This document shows, piece by piece, positions 23,987 through 32,388 of a DNA stretch of 64,000 bases. The translations under genes were made by a program, and so were the position numbers. This DNA is from Chryseobacterium sp. MYb7 (GTDB lineage Bacteria > Bacteroidota > Bacteroidia > Flavobacteriales > Weeksellaceae). The stretch lies in contig NZ_PCOU01000003.1 in assembly GCF_002979455.1 (NCBI RefSeq), forward strand, positions 62,001 to 126,000, read 5' to 3'. Position 1 is the first letter of the stretch. The number at the start of each line of letters is the position of its first letter. The notes under the pieces are model-generated. The model was not told the origin of the DNA. It worked only from the letters and a program-made list of their open reading frames with translations, and did not search any database.

Positions 23987-25048
23987 CTATCCTTCAAATA
24001 GATAAGTTGTAAGGTAGTGCAGCTCTTTTCTGCTAGCTTCTTTAGACTCAGCTTCTGCCTGTTCCAGAGAGTATTGAGAATTAATTTCCTTTTTCTGGAA
24101 AACAAATGAGTTGTTGGCATTCTTATCTACGACATCATTAAAGATATGTTCAATTTCAGAATTAGCTAATGTGGCAAAGCCAATATCCTCAAAACCGTAC
24201 ATCAGTCTCAGATCATCAAACTGTTTGAAATTTTCATCCACAAATCCCTGCAATTGTACTTTTGAATCAAAATTACCTGCCCAGATGTTATAAGCGTATT
24301 TCTTCTTTTTAGGTTTATCCAAAATACTCTGATAAACGAAGTTTTCACCCAGATAGGCTTCTCTTACCTGCGGATCATTTGCTAAATCTTCGGGAAGTCC
24401 TTCTTTCAGGATCTTTCCTTCGAACATGATATAGGTTTTATTGGTAATGGCAAGAGTTTGCTGTACGTTGTGGTCGGTAATCAGAATTCCAATGTTCTTA
24501 TCAACAAGACTTCTTACAATTTTCTGGATATCTTCTACTGCAATCGGGTCTACCCCGGCAAAAGGCTCATCCAGAAGGATAAAGTTTGGGCTTGTAGCAA
24601 GACAACGGGCAATTTCGGTTCTACGTCTTTCTCCTCCGGAAAGAAGATCTCCTCTGTTTTTACGGACATGCTGTAAAGAAAACTCTTCAATCAGTTCATC
24701 ACATTTGATCTGCTGTTCACGCTTTGAAAGTTTCGTCAACTGTAATACTCCCATGATGTTTTCCTCCACAGACAGCTTTCTGAAAACCGAAGCTTCCTGC
24801 GCAAGATACCCGATTCCCTTTTGGGCTCTGCGGTACATAGCATCTGTAGTAATCTCCTGTTTGTCCAGAAAAATTTTTCCTGAAGTAGGCTTAACCAACC
24901 CTACAATCATATAAAACGATGTAGTTTTTCCTGCTCCGTTTGGACCCAGCAAACCAACAATTTCTCCCTGTTGAACTTGTACAGAAACGCCTTTTACAAC
25001 TTTTTTAGGACCGTATTCCTTGATTAAGTTTTCTCCTCGTAAAATCAT
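23987..25048 (-). CDS. lptB: LPS export ATPase LptB with an extra C-terminal domain
   Basis: Residues 1-238 form a normal LptB: Walker A GPNGAGKTT (35-43), signature LSGGE (136-140), Walker B FILLDEP (156-162), H-loop His193, ending YLGENF. This ATPase powers LPS extraction by LptFG. The family normally stops near residue 240, but here 113 residues follow a Lys-rich hinge (KPKKKK, 245-250). The tail begins YAYNIWAGNFDSKVQLQGF, then has MYGFEDIGF and an Ala/Glu-rich helix. It reminds me of immunity protein 22 (DUF4284), recalled from memory only. The fused tail and the abutting small gene downstream are unusual. Confidence 0.85.
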   Translation of the reverse strand: MILRGENLIKEYGPKKVVKGVSVQVQQGEIVGLLGPNGAGKTTSFYMIVGLVKPTSGKIFLDKQEITTDAMYRRAQKGIGYLAQEASVFRKLSVEENIMGVLQLTKLSKREQQIKCDELIEEFSLQHVRKNRGDLLSGGERRRTEIARCLATSPNFILLDEPFAGVDPIAVEDIQKIVRSLVDKNIGILITDHNVQQTLAITNKTYIMFEGKILKEGLPEDLANDPQVREAYLGENFVYQSILDKPKKKKYAYNIWAGNFDSKVQLQGFVDENFKQFDDLRLMYGFEDIGFATLANSEIEHIFNDVVDKNANNSFVFQKKEINSQYSLEQAEAESKEASRKELHYLTTYLFEG

Positions 25049-25052
25049 AGGG

Positions 25053-25069
25053 CAAATATATCAAAAATA
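25053..25069 (-). promoter_or_regulatory. Two overlapping -7 boxes for lptB
   Basis: On the minus strand, TATTTTTG (25069-25062) and TATATTTG (25060-25053) both match TAnnTTTG. The second lies only 4 bases before the ATG and would give an almost leaderless transcript, so the first is the likelier one. Confidence 0.45.
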
Positions 25070-25077
25070 TAAACTCG

Positions 25078-25190
25078 CAGAGAGCCGAAAAAGTAAAAAA
25101 GAGAAAAGGTAAAATCATAAAATTGTCATAAAAAAATTAATCTTTTCCTCTTTTCATCATTTGCTTCTTGTAACTTTTCATCATTTTAAG
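25078..25190. repeat. Purine/pyrimidine inverted repeat
   Basis: The A/G arm AGAGCCGAAAAAGTAAAAAAG, then AGAAAAGGTAAAATC (about 25078-25114), faces the C/T arm ATCTTTTCCTCTTTTCATC, then CTTCTTGTAACTTTTCATC (about 25140-25186). CTTTTCATCATTT occurs twice in the right arm. The layout is as at 10.4, 19.3 and 21.1 kb. Confidence 0.45.
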
Positions 25191-25229
25191 CTACTTATCA
25201 TAAAACATATCAATCACAAATACTAAGAA

Positions 25230-25523
25230 ATGGAAAATTACGGTTATACAAAAACAGAAAATGCGCAAAACCAGCAAAGCAATATACCTTACCGTTCGGA
25301 GAAGAAAATCCCTGCTGCTATATTGGGAATTCTTGTAGGATGGCTGGCTTTAAATAAATTTTATCTTGGCTATACGAAAGAAGGAATCATTCAGTTGGTT
25401 CTGAATGTTGTTACCTTAGGAGCGGCTTCTATTATTCCTTTTATTGAAGGTATTTTATATCTCTTTATGAGTGACAAGCAATTTGATGACACTTATGTAT
25501 ACGGGAAAAAAGGGTGGCTATAA
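25230..25523 (+). CDS. TM2-domain membrane protein
   Basis: The 97-residue protein has a short, polar Asn/Gln-rich N-terminus (1-28), a basic stretch (RSEKK) and two membrane helices: PAAILGILVGWLALNKFYLG (about 30-50) and the region around VLNVVTLGAASIIPFIEGI. The KFYLGYTKEGIIQLV sequence between them is the TM2-domain signature. The role of TM2 proteins in bacteria is poorly known. It forms a single transcript unit ended by a strong hairpin shared with the small gene beyond it. Confidence 0.85.
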   Translation: MENYGYTKTENAQNQQSNIPYRSEKKIPAAILGILVGWLALNKFYLGYTKEGIIQLVLNVVTLGAASIIPFIEGILYLFMSDKQFDDTYVYGKKGWL

Positions 25524-25556
25524 AATCATCAGCTATCAATCCGTTTAAAATAAAAA

Positions 25557-25594
25557 ATAGGCTGTTCTTATCGGAACAGCCTATCTATTTTTCT
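25557..25594. terminator. Bidirectional terminator
   Basis: The perfect 11-bp stem ATAGGCTGTTC / GAACAGCCTAT with loop TTATCG has T-rich tails on both sides. It serves the TM2 gene on the plus strand and the double-glycine peptide gene on the minus strand. Confidence 0.85.
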
Positions 25595-25607
25595 TTATTG
25601 AATGCGT

Positions 25608-25751
25608 TTAATCCGGACAAGCTAAATGCTCCATAACACATGGATACCAGATATCTTTGCACCATGTTCCACAATTTGGATTATCAATAATCACTTCTCC
25701 TCCTTTGATTTCTTTCAATTGATTTCTCTCAATTTTTTTAAGATTTCTCAT
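25608..25751 (-). CDS. Double-glycine leader peptide, bacteriocin-like
   Basis: I find a 47-codon gene by translating the minus strand from ATG 25751 to TAA 25608. The leader MRNLKKIERNQLKEIKGG is a textbook double-glycine leader, with LxxI before GG at residues 17-18. Cleavage would release a 29-residue peptide with four cysteines (CGTWC, PC, AC) and several Trp/Tyr. From memory, Chryseobacterium genomes carry many 'bacteriocin-like' peptides with nearly this leader. Such leaders are cut and exported by peptidase-containing ABC transporters. None is adjacent; the exporter at 21.8 kb lacks the C39 peptidase domain. Whether the product is toxic or a signal is unknown. Confidence 0.8.
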   Translation of the reverse strand: MRNLKKIERNQLKEIKGGEVIIDNPNCGTWCKDIWYPCVMEHLACPD

Positions 25752-25803
25752 AAATAATTTTTTTGATGTTTTAATTATTTCGTTTCTCGAAATTAGTTTA
25801 ACT

Positions 25804-25811
25804 CAAAAATA
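25804..25811 (-). promoter_or_regulatory. -7 promoter box for the double-glycine peptide
   Basis: TATTTTTG on the minus strand matches TAnnTTTG and lies 52 bases before ATG 25751. Between the two, a small inverted repeat ATTTCG / CGAAAT sits in the presumed leader RNA. Confidence 0.45.
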
Positions 25812-25895
25812 GCAGTTTTATCTACGTGAAAGTTCCTGATGGAGACTATTAACTTAACATTAACGTTTATATCCTGTTCAACGATTCTATAAGTC

Positions 25896-26885
25896 TTATT
25901 TATTCAACAAGATAGCCGCTTCCTTTGCAAAATAAGTAAAGATCATATCTGCTCCTGCTCTTTTGAAACATGTTAAGCTCTCGATGATCGTTTTGTCATT
26001 ATCAAGCCATCCGTTTTGGGCAGCCGCTTTTACCATGGCATATTCTCCACTTACGTTATAAACTGCAATCGGAAGATCAATAGCTTCACGTACTTTGGAA
26101 ACGATATCCAGGTAAGGAAGACCTGGTTTGATCATGATCACATCTGCTCCTTCATGAATATCTTTGAAAACTTCATTTAATGCTTCACGGGTATTATGGA
26201 AGTCCATCTGATAAGTCTTTTTATCTTTTGGAATTTCCATATCATCTTTCGGAGCACTGTCTAGAGCGCTTCTGAAAGGTCCATAGAAAGAACTTGCATA
26301 TTTGGCAGCATAGCTTACAATTCCTACATCTGTAAAACCGCTTTCTTCCAATGCTTCACGAATGATCTGCACTCTTCCGTCCATCATATCACTTGGAGCT
26401 ACAAGATCTGCTCCTGCTTCTGCATGAGATACTGACATTCTTGCCAGTGCGTCATTGGTAGCATCATTTAAAACTTTTCCGTTTTCAATGATTCCATCGT
26501 GCCCGTAAATTGAATAAGGATCCAACGCTACATCCGGCATTACGATCATGCCCGGAACGGCATCTTTGATGGCTTTGATGGTGTTCTGCATTAATCCGTC
26601 TTTGTTCCATGCTTCTTTTCCTGTATTGTCTTTCAGATGTTCTGACACCTTCATGTACAAATTGACAGCTTTTACACCCAAAGAAAATAATTCCTTACAT
26701 TCCTTCACTGTTAAATCTATACTCCGCCTAAAAATTCCCGGCATAGACGGGATTGCCTCCTGCTTGTTTTCGCCCTCCATTACGAAGATCGGCATTACAA
26801 AATCATCAGTTGTAAGCACATTTTCTCTTACCAAACTTCTGATAGATTCATTAACTCTAAGTCTTCTATTTCTTGAATGTATCAT
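25896..26885 (-). CDS. hemB: Porphobilinogen synthase (delta-aminolevulinic acid dehydratase)
   Basis: The 329-residue enzyme joins two 5-aminolevulinate molecules to porphobilinogen in haem synthesis. The two active-site lysines are visible: Lys195 in SYAAKYASSFYGPF and Lys253 in the Schiff-base motif MIKPGLPYLD. SPSDMMDGRV-like APSDMMDGRV precedes them. The metal-site segment reads DVALDPYSIYGHDG, where zinc enzymes have three cysteines. This is therefore the cysteine-free, magnesium/potassium type. The gene stands alone, with no other haem genes nearby. Confidence 0.95.
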   Translation of the reverse strand: MIHSRNRRLRVNESIRSLVRENVLTTDDFVMPIFVMEGENKQEAIPSMPGIFRRSIDLTVKECKELFSLGVKAVNLYMKVSEHLKDNTGKEAWNKDGLMQNTIKAIKDAVPGMIVMPDVALDPYSIYGHDGIIENGKVLNDATNDALARMSVSHAEAGADLVAPSDMMDGRVQIIREALEESGFTDVGIVSYAAKYASSFYGPFRSALDSAPKDDMEIPKDKKTYQMDFHNTREALNEVFKDIHEGADVIMIKPGLPYLDIVSKVREAIDLPIAVYNVSGEYAMVKAAAQNGWLDNDKTIIESLTCFKRAGADMIFTYFAKEAAILLNK

Positions 26886-26943
26886 TTTGGAATACTTTTT
26901 GAATAAGTTTCTACAAATTTAATATAAGTTCTACAAAAAACTA

Positions 26944-26974
26944 TTGTATGAAATTGTAGAATTTATTATATTTG
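26944..26974 (+). promoter_or_regulatory. Promoter of the small sorting-domain gene
   Basis: TTG (26944-26946) and TATATTTG (26967-26974) are separated by 20 bases, matching the Bacteroidota -33/-7 layout well. An in-frame TTG codon at 26944 is this -33 element, so translation starts at ATG 27004. Confidence 0.65.
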
Positions 26975-27003
26975 TTATATATATTCGAGAAATTATAAAT
27001 TTG

Positions 27004-27354
27004 ATGAAAAAACTTTTACTTTTATTTCTATTTGTAGGCACTTTTGTTGGATTTTCCAACAATTTAAAAGCTCAGCTTAGAGAGCCGGGTTCCATCACTC
27101 AAAAGGCAGATGATGGGGTGTTGCTTGCCTATCCAAATCCTGCAAAGGATTTCCTTATCGTTAAGGCAAAAGATCCTTCTTTAAAGATCAAGAGTGTAAC
27201 TTTTTATTCAATTTTGGGTATGCAGGTTGCCAGTTATACAGTAAACATGAATTCCGGTGAGATTAATATTGAAAAATTAAAGCCCGGAAAATATATGATA
27301 CGCTATATTTTAAGTGACAACACGCAGAAAGTTACTCAAATCGTAAAACAATAA
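27004..27354 (+). CDS. Minimal T9SS type-A sorting-domain protein
   Basis: I start at ATG 27004 (116 residues) because the upstream frame runs through the promoter. A signal peptide ends at KAQ (residue 24). After a 15-residue linker the rest is a Por-secretion-tail domain: LLAYPNPAKDFLIVKA (41-56), FYSILGMQV (68-75), LKPGKYMIRY (92-101) and the basic end VKQ. Such domains normally sit at the C-terminus of a large cargo and direct type IX secretion. Here there is no cargo at all. The function is unknown: it could be a truncated cargo, a competitor for the machinery, or a small surface protein. Confidence 0.82.
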   Translation: MKKLLLLFLFVGTFVGFSNNLKAQLREPGSITQKADDGVLLAYPNPAKDFLIVKAKDPSLKIKSVTFYSILGMQVASYTVNMNSGEINIEKLKPGKYMIRYILSDNTQKVTQIVKQ

Positions 27355-27357
27355 ATT

Positions 27358-27390
27358 AAAATCCTGATAATCATCAGGATTTTTTCTTTT
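27358..27390 (+). terminator. Rho-independent terminator
   Basis: The stem AAAATCCTGAT / ATCAGGATTTT with loop AATC is followed by TTCTTTTT. It lies right after the small sorting-domain gene. Confidence 0.85.
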
Positions 27391-27463
27391 TACATTAATT
27401 CTGTTTTAATATTTCCGTAACTTTCGGGACTTTTTAATACTAATAGTAAAAAGAACAATTTTA

Positions 27464-28375
27464 ATGTTAAAAGCTGAACATATTAAAAAGACCTATAATG
27501 CCGGTAAAAAGGTCGCACTGGATGATTTCAGCATCCATGTCCCGAAAGGCAGTATTTATGGTCTTTTAGGTCCCAACGGAGCCGGAAAAACTTCTTTTAT
27601 CCGTATCATCAACCAAATTACTCAGGCCGACTCAGGAGATATCTTCATCAATGGAGAAAAACTGAATCCCACTCACATCAAAGACATTGGTTATATGCCC
27701 GAAGAAAGAGGATTGTACAAAAACATGAGTGTTGGTGACCAGATTCTATATTTTGGAGAACTGAAAGGGATGAGTAAAAGTGATGCTCAGAATGAAGCTA
27801 AAAAATGGTTTGAAAAGCTGCACATTGATCAATGGTGGAAGAAAAAGCTTTCCGAACTGTCTAAAGGAATGGCACAGAAGATTCAGTTTGTAGTTACCGT
27901 TCTTCACAGACCTCATCTTTTAATTCTTGATGAACCTTTTTCAGGTTTTGACCCTGTAAATGCTAATTTAATCAAAGATCAGATCATTGATCTTAAAAAT
28001 AACGGAACAACTATTATTCTTTCTACCCATAGAATGGAAAGTGTGGAAGAAATGTGTGATTATGTTGCTTTGATCAACAATTCTAAAAAGATTATTGACG
28101 GAAGGGTTTTTGACGTAAGAGAAAAATTCAAAAAAAATATTTTTGGAGTTACCCTTTCTGAAGTAAGCAACGATCAGTTTGACAGTTTCAAAAGCAAGTA
28201 TGATATTTTTAATTTATCCAATGAAAATAACCTTGTTTCTTTTGACCTGAAAAATGAAGAAAGCCAGAATAATGTTCTTCTTGATCTTGTGCAGGTAGGT
28301 AAAGTGAGGTCATTCGACGAAAGAATTCCTAGTATGAATGAGGTGTTTATTAACGCTGTAAGTAACCATTCTTAA
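27464..28375 (+). CDS. ABC transporter ATPase, NatA-like
   Basis: The 303-residue ATPase has Walker A GPNGAGKTS (about 38-46), signature LSKGMAQK, Walker B LLILDEPFSGFDP and H-loop STHRM. The C-terminal extension of about 80 residues resembles NatA-type exporters (DUF4162-like). The permease gene begins 4 bases downstream, so the two form one transporter, probably a Na+ or drug extrusion system. The LSKGM version of the signature is typical for this subgroup. The cargo is unproven. Confidence 0.88.
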   Translation: MLKAEHIKKTYNAGKKVALDDFSIHVPKGSIYGLLGPNGAGKTSFIRIINQITQADSGDIFINGEKLNPTHIKDIGYMPEERGLYKNMSVGDQILYFGELKGMSKSDAQNEAKKWFEKLHIDQWWKKKLSELSKGMAQKIQFVVTVLHRPHLLILDEPFSGFDPVNANLIKDQIIDLKNNGTTIILSTHRMESVEEMCDYVALINNSKKIIDGRVFDVREKFKKNIFGVTLSEVSNDQFDSFKSKYDIFNLSNENNLVSFDLKNEESQNNVLLDLVQVGKVRSFDERIPSMNEVFINAVSNHS

Positions 28376-28379
28376 TTTT

Positions 28380-29690
28380 ATGAATAATATTTTTTTAATT
28401 ACCAAAAGAGAGTTTCTTACACAGGTTAAGAAAAAATCTTTCATTATATTGACGCTGCTTGCACCAGTAATGATTATTGCTTTTGGAGCGGTGATCGGAT
28501 TGATGTTTAAAGCGAATGAGTCTCATAGCATCATAGAAGTAGTTGATAAAAGCGGATTGTTTACCAATCAGCTGAAGTCTAATGATAAATTAAATTACGT
28601 TTTTGTTTCTGCTGCAGATGAAAAATCTAAGATCAACAACTTAAAAGGAAATGAATCTCTGGATGGTATTTTGATTCTTCCTGAGCTTAAAAATCAAAAT
28701 TTTGATGCCCTTGAAAAGGACACAAGATTAGTGATCAACAGTAAAATAGGATTTGATACAAAGCAGAAAATCGTTTCTGACATCAGCGATATTCTTAAAA
28801 AAGAAAAAATCAAGCAACTGGGTATCCAGGAGACCCAGCTGAATGATCTTGACAAAGGCTTCACATTAAAAACCATCAATGTTACCGATAATAATAAAGA
28901 AGATTCTGATCTTGCTTTTGGTGTGAAATCCGGGCTGAGCATGGTATTGATGTATGTTACTTTTATGTTTATCATTATTTATGGGGTAAGGGTAATGCGA
29001 AGTGTGCTTGAAGAAAAAAACAACCGTGTTGTAGAGATCATCATTTCTTCTGTAAAGCCTTTTGAACTGATGATGGGTAAGATTCTGGGAGTAACAATGG
29101 TTGCCCTGACACAGTTTCTGATCTGGATCACGATGTCTGTAATAGGAGCATTGGTTTTAAATACAGGCTTCTCTCCTCTTCAGAAGAATATTCCGGGAGG
29201 AAGCGAGGAACTTGCGGGTAAACTGGATATGGGACAGCTTGCTACCCAGATTTCTCATAGTTTACTGGAACTGAATTTCCCACTGATTATCTTTGTATTC
29301 ATCGTTTACTTCCTTTTAGGATATATTTTTTACAGTTCTATTTATGCCGCAATTGGTTCTGCTGTGGATAATGAAACAGAAACACAGCAATTCACTTTAT
29401 TTGCAATTTTACCATTAACATTAGGGATGTATGGAAGTTTCACATTAATGAACAATCCGGACGGACCATTAGGTTTCTGGCTGTCGATCATTCCGTTTAC
29501 ATCACCCGTTGCAATGATTGCCAGAATTCCGTTTGGAGTTCCTATATGGCAGATTGTATTATCTATTGTATTGTTACTGGCAACTACTATTTTTATGATC
29601 TTCCTGGCGGGAAAGATCTATCGTGTAGGTATTCTGATGTATGGAAATAAAGCTACCATGAAAGAGCTTTGGAAGTGGATAAAAGGATAA
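28380..29690 (+). CDS. ABC transporter permease, NatB-like (ABC-2 type)
   Basis: The 436-residue membrane protein has one N-terminal helix (residues 20-42) and a large extracytoplasmic domain (about 45-175). Five or six helices follow in the C-terminal half. The conserved phrase RSVLEEKNNRVVEIIISSVKPFELMMGKILG is split across residues 210-240 and defines the ABC2_membrane_3/NatB type. YIFYSSIYAAIGSAVDNETE is another family hallmark. It is coupled to the ATPase gene just upstream and followed by a terminator. Confidence 0.88.
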   Translation: MNNIFLITKREFLTQVKKKSFIILTLLAPVMIIAFGAVIGLMFKANESHSIIEVVDKSGLFTNQLKSNDKLNYVFVSAADEKSKINNLKGNESLDGILILPELKNQNFDALEKDTRLVINSKIGFDTKQKIVSDISDILKKEKIKQLGIQETQLNDLDKGFTLKTINVTDNNKEDSDLAFGVKSGLSMVLMYVTFMFIIIYGVRVMRSVLEEKNNRVVEIIISSVKPFELMMGKILGVTMVALTQFLIWITMSVIGALVLNTGFSPLQKNIPGGSEELAGKLDMGQLATQISHSLLELNFPLIIFVFIVYFLLGYIFYSSIYAAIGSAVDNETETQQFTLFAILPLTLGMYGSFTLMNNPDGPLGFWLSIIPFTSPVAMIARIPFGVPIWQIVLSIVLLLATTIFMIFLAGKIYRVGILMYGNKATMKELWKWIKG

Positions 29691-29712
29691 TTTAATATAA
29701 AAACATATAAAC

Positions 29713-29756
29713 AAAAAAATCCCGGAAACTAACGTTTCCGGGATTTTTTATTTTGA
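29713..29756. terminator. Bidirectional terminator between convergent genes
   Basis: The 15-bp perfect stem AAAAATCCCGGAAAC / GTTTCCGGGATTTTT with loop TAAC has T-tracts on both strands. It serves the NatB-like gene and the barrel gene at 29766. Confidence 0.9.
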
Positions 29757-29765
29757 AATAATATT

Positions 29766-30437
29766 CTATTGGAATATGTAGCTTAAGGTAAGAGCCAATA
29801 CCTGTTCTGATTTTTTCTTATCAGTACCTTTTGTTTCTTTCTTAAGACCTGGGTAAGTATCACCAAGACCTAAGTCATATTTTATAGCAACTTCAAGTTG
29901 TCTTTTGTAGCTATATCCTATTCCTAAACCTAATCCCCAGTTAAAGCTTTTTGCTTTTCCGTTTACACCTGCCGGCTGGTTAGGATCAGTAACGTTCGGA
30001 TCATAGTAAGGTCTGCTTACAGGAACATCTTTAACATTTTGGTTTAGTAAAAAGTTAAATCTAGGTCCTAATAATCCAAAGAATTCTGATTCAGCTTCTG
30101 AAAAATATCCTTTGAAATACAGAGGTACACTTAGGTAGTTATTTGCATATACAGCATCGTAACCGCTTACCCCTTTAGCATCTTTATCTTTCCCTGTTTC
30201 TCCTGCACCATAATACAGAACTTCCGGTTGAATAAAGAATTGGTTTGTCTTCCCTACGGGGATCAATGCCAAAGCTCCAGCTTGAAAAGTATATCTTGGG
30301 CCCGAAGGGTTATGGGCATTTGATACTCTGGAGTAGTTTAGGCCGCCTGTAACACCAAATCTTGTACTTCCCCATTGCACTTGTGCAAAAGATAAAGCAG
30401 AAAGAGTAAGTGCTGAGGCTAATAAAAGTTTTTTCAT
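29766..30437 (-). CDS. Small outer-membrane beta-barrel (porin-family, OMP_b-brl_2)
   Basis: The 223-residue protein has a signal peptide ending at SFAQ (residue 18), then alternating beta strands rich in Gly/Tyr (TRFGVTGGLNYSRV, YLSVPLYFKGYF, FNWGLGLGIGYSYK). It ends in an aromatic residue region TLSYIFQ. This is the PorT/OMP_b-brl_2 type of eight-stranded barrel common in Bacteroidota. No partner suggests a role. Its start lies 18 bases after the sucD stop, so it may be co-transcribed with sucD. Confidence 0.85.
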   Translation of the reverse strand: MKKLLLASALTLSALSFAQVQWGSTRFGVTGGLNYSRVSNAHNPSGPRYTFQAGALALIPVGKTNQFFIQPEVLYYGAGETGKDKDAKGVSGYDAVYANNYLSVPLYFKGYFSEAESEFFGLLGPRFNFLLNQNVKDVPVSRPYYDPNVTDPNQPAGVNGKAKSFNWGLGLGIGYSYKRQLEVAIKYDLGLGDTYPGLKKETKGTDKKKSEQVLALTLSYIFQ

Positions 30438-30455
30438 ATGTTTTGGTTTTATATT

Positions 30456-31328
30456 TTATCCTAGGATTTTTGCTACAGTAGCACCGATATCAGCAGGAGA
30501 GTCAACAACGTTGATACCGTTTTCTCTCATGATTTCCATTTTTGCCTGAGCTGTATCTTCAGCACCACCTACGATAGCACCTGCGTGCCCCATAGTTCTT
30601 CCTTTTGGAGCAGTTTGTCCAGCGATGAATCCTACAACCGGCTTATTAGATCCGCTTGCTTTATACCATCTTGCAGCTTCAGCTTCAAGACCTCCACCAA
30701 TTTCACCGATCATTACAACCGCTTCAGTTTCAGGATCGTTGATAAATAGCTCTAATGCTTCTCTTGTAGTAGTTCCGATAATTGGGTCACCACCAATACC
30801 AATAGCAGTAGAGATACCGTAACCTGCTCTTACTACCTGATCAGCAGCTTCGTAAGTAAGAGTACCTGATTTTGAAACGATACCTACTTTACCTTTTTTG
30901 AAAACGAAACCTGGCATAATACCAATTTTAGCTTCTTCAGAAGTAATAATTCCAGGGCAGTTTGGTCCGATTAATCTGCAGTCTCTGTCTGCGATGTAAG
31001 ATTTTACTTTTACCATATCAGCTACAGGAATACCTTCAGTAATACATACAATCACTTTGATTCCTGCTTCAGCAGCTTCCATGATAGCGTCTGCTGCGAA
31101 TGCCGGTGGTACGAAAATGATACTTACATTTGCTCCTGCTTTTTCAACAGCGTCAGCAACTGTATTAAATACCGGTTTTCCTAAGTGCTCGCTGCCTCCT
31201 TTTCCTGGAGTAACACCACCTACTACGTTTGTTCCGTATTCAATCATCTGACCAGCGTGGAAAGTTCCTTCGTTCCCTGTAAATCCTTGTACAATTACTT
31301 TAGAATCTTTGTTTACTAAAATTGACAT
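30456..31328 (-). CDS. sucD: Succinate-CoA ligase, alpha subunit
   Basis: The 290-residue subunit works with the beta subunit SucC (not in this window) in the TCA cycle, converting succinyl-CoA to succinate with ATP or GTP formation. The N-terminal CoA-binding Rossmann domain has [36 protein letters not shown] follows. The active-site histidine that becomes phosphorylated is in [10 protein letters not shown] (about residue 248). Length and motifs are complete. The beta-barrel gene follows closely. Confidence 0.95.
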   Translation of the reverse strand: MSILVNKDSKVIVQGFTGNEGTFHAGQMIEYGTNVVGGVTPGKGGSEHLGKPVFNTVADAVEKAGANVSIIFVPPAFAADAIMEAAEAGIKVIVCITEGIPVADMVKVKSYIADRDCRLIGPNCPGIITSEEAKIGIMPGFVFKKGKVGIVSKSGTLTYEAADQVVRAGYGISTAIGIGGDPIIGTTTREALELFINDPETEAVVMIGEIGGGLEAEAARWYKASGSNKPVVGFIAGQTAPKGRTMGHAGAIVGGAEDTAQAKMEIMRENGINVVDSPADIGATVAKILG

Positions 31329-31418
31329 TTTATTGTTGTTTTAATTTATTTATTATTTTATTAATGCTCACAAATTTACTTAAATTTCTTTGATTTTGGA
31401 TAAAACCTTTGGAATTGT

Positions 31419-32321
31419 TTATTTGAGATTTCTCAGCTTTACTTCTTTTTTAAGATAAGTTTTAAAATCTTCTGCAAACATTCCGATATAGGTTCCTTTT
31501 TCAAGGTCTCTGTTCACTCCGGTTTTCCCTAAAAGCACAGATCCTGACTCAATTTTGTTCCCGGAAGCAATTCCTACCTGCCCCCATAATGTCACCTCAT
31601 CTCCTATGATACAACATCCTGCAATTCCTACCTGAGAGGCAATCAGACACTTTTTTCCGATAACGGTATCGTGTCCGATTTGAATCTGGTTATCCAAAAC
31701 AGAGCCCTCTCCAATAATGGTAGAGTCTGTAACACCTCTGTCAATGGTACAGCCATTTCCTATCTCTACATTGTTTTCGATGATCACATTTCCTACCGAA
31801 ATCAGACGGTCAAAATTTCCGTTTAATTTTCTGTAATAAAACGCATCACCTCCTAAAACTGTATTGGACTGGATAATGACATTATCTCCGATTTCTGTAC
31901 GGTCACCAATGACAACATTAGGGAAGATAAGGGTATTTTTTCCGATTTTCACATTGTTTCCAATCACTGCTGAAGAGTGAATCTTTGTACCTTCTCCTAT
32001 TTCAACATCGTGAAGTTCTTCTGTGAAATTATATATTCTGGTAAAATGAGTATTGATTTTATTAAAGTCTCTGAAAGGGTCATCGGAAACTAAAAGTGCC
32101 TTGCCTTCCGGGCAATCAACTTCTTTATCAATCAAAATAATAGTCGCTGCAGAGTTTAAGGCTTTGTCATAATATTTAGGATGGTTCACAAAAACGATAT
32201 CCCCAGGTTTTACCATGTGAATTTCATTAGTTCCCAATACTTCAAAGTCTTCAGGCCCAACAAATGCTGAACCTATTAAATCTGCAATCGTTTTAAGCTT
32301 TTGCGGAGAATGGAATCTCAT
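31419..32321 (-). CDS. LpxD-like N-acyltransferase paralogue
   Basis: I use ATG 32321 (300 residues, [17 protein letters not shown]), not the longer frame to 32366. The N-terminal uridine-binding-like domain (1-100) and left-handed beta-helix of hexapeptide repeats (about 105-255) match LpxD. The catalytic-type histidine stands in [19 protein letters not shown]. It would transfer a 3-hydroxyacyl chain to a UDP-glucosamine-like acceptor. A full LpxD is encoded at 35517-36548, so this is a second, shorter and divergent copy. It is separated from the other lpx genes by efp and a small gene, and it could act on a different acceptor. Confidence 0.82.
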   Translation of the reverse strand: MRFHSPQKLKTIADLIGSAFVGPEDFEVLGTNEIHMVKPGDIVFVNHPKYYDKALNSAATIILIDKEVDCPEGKALLVSDDPFRDFNKINTHFTRIYNFTEELHDVEIGEGTKIHSSAVIGNNVKIGKNTLIFPNVVIGDRTEIGDNVIIQSNTVLGGDAFYYRKLNGNFDRLISVGNVIIENNVEIGNGCTIDRGVTDSTIIGEGSVLDNQIQIGHDTVIGKKCLIASQVGIAGCCIIGDEVTLWGQVGIASGNKIESGSVLLGKTGVNRDLEKGTYIGMFAEDFKTYLKKEVKLRNLK

Positions 32322-32388
32322 AACAATAGATTTTCTTATAAAACAAAATTCGGACTGCTGATGCAAACCGAATTTATGTAAATTTTAT

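Noticed and set aside
24441-24914. 157-codon open frame on the plus strand
   Set aside because: It lies wholly antisense to the LptB ATPase motifs, which are intact and conserved. No ribosome-binding or promoter context is seen.
30456-31328. Missing sucC as a sign of gene loss
   Set aside because: In Flavobacteriia sucC and sucD are often unlinked, as far as I recall, so absence from the window is not informative.
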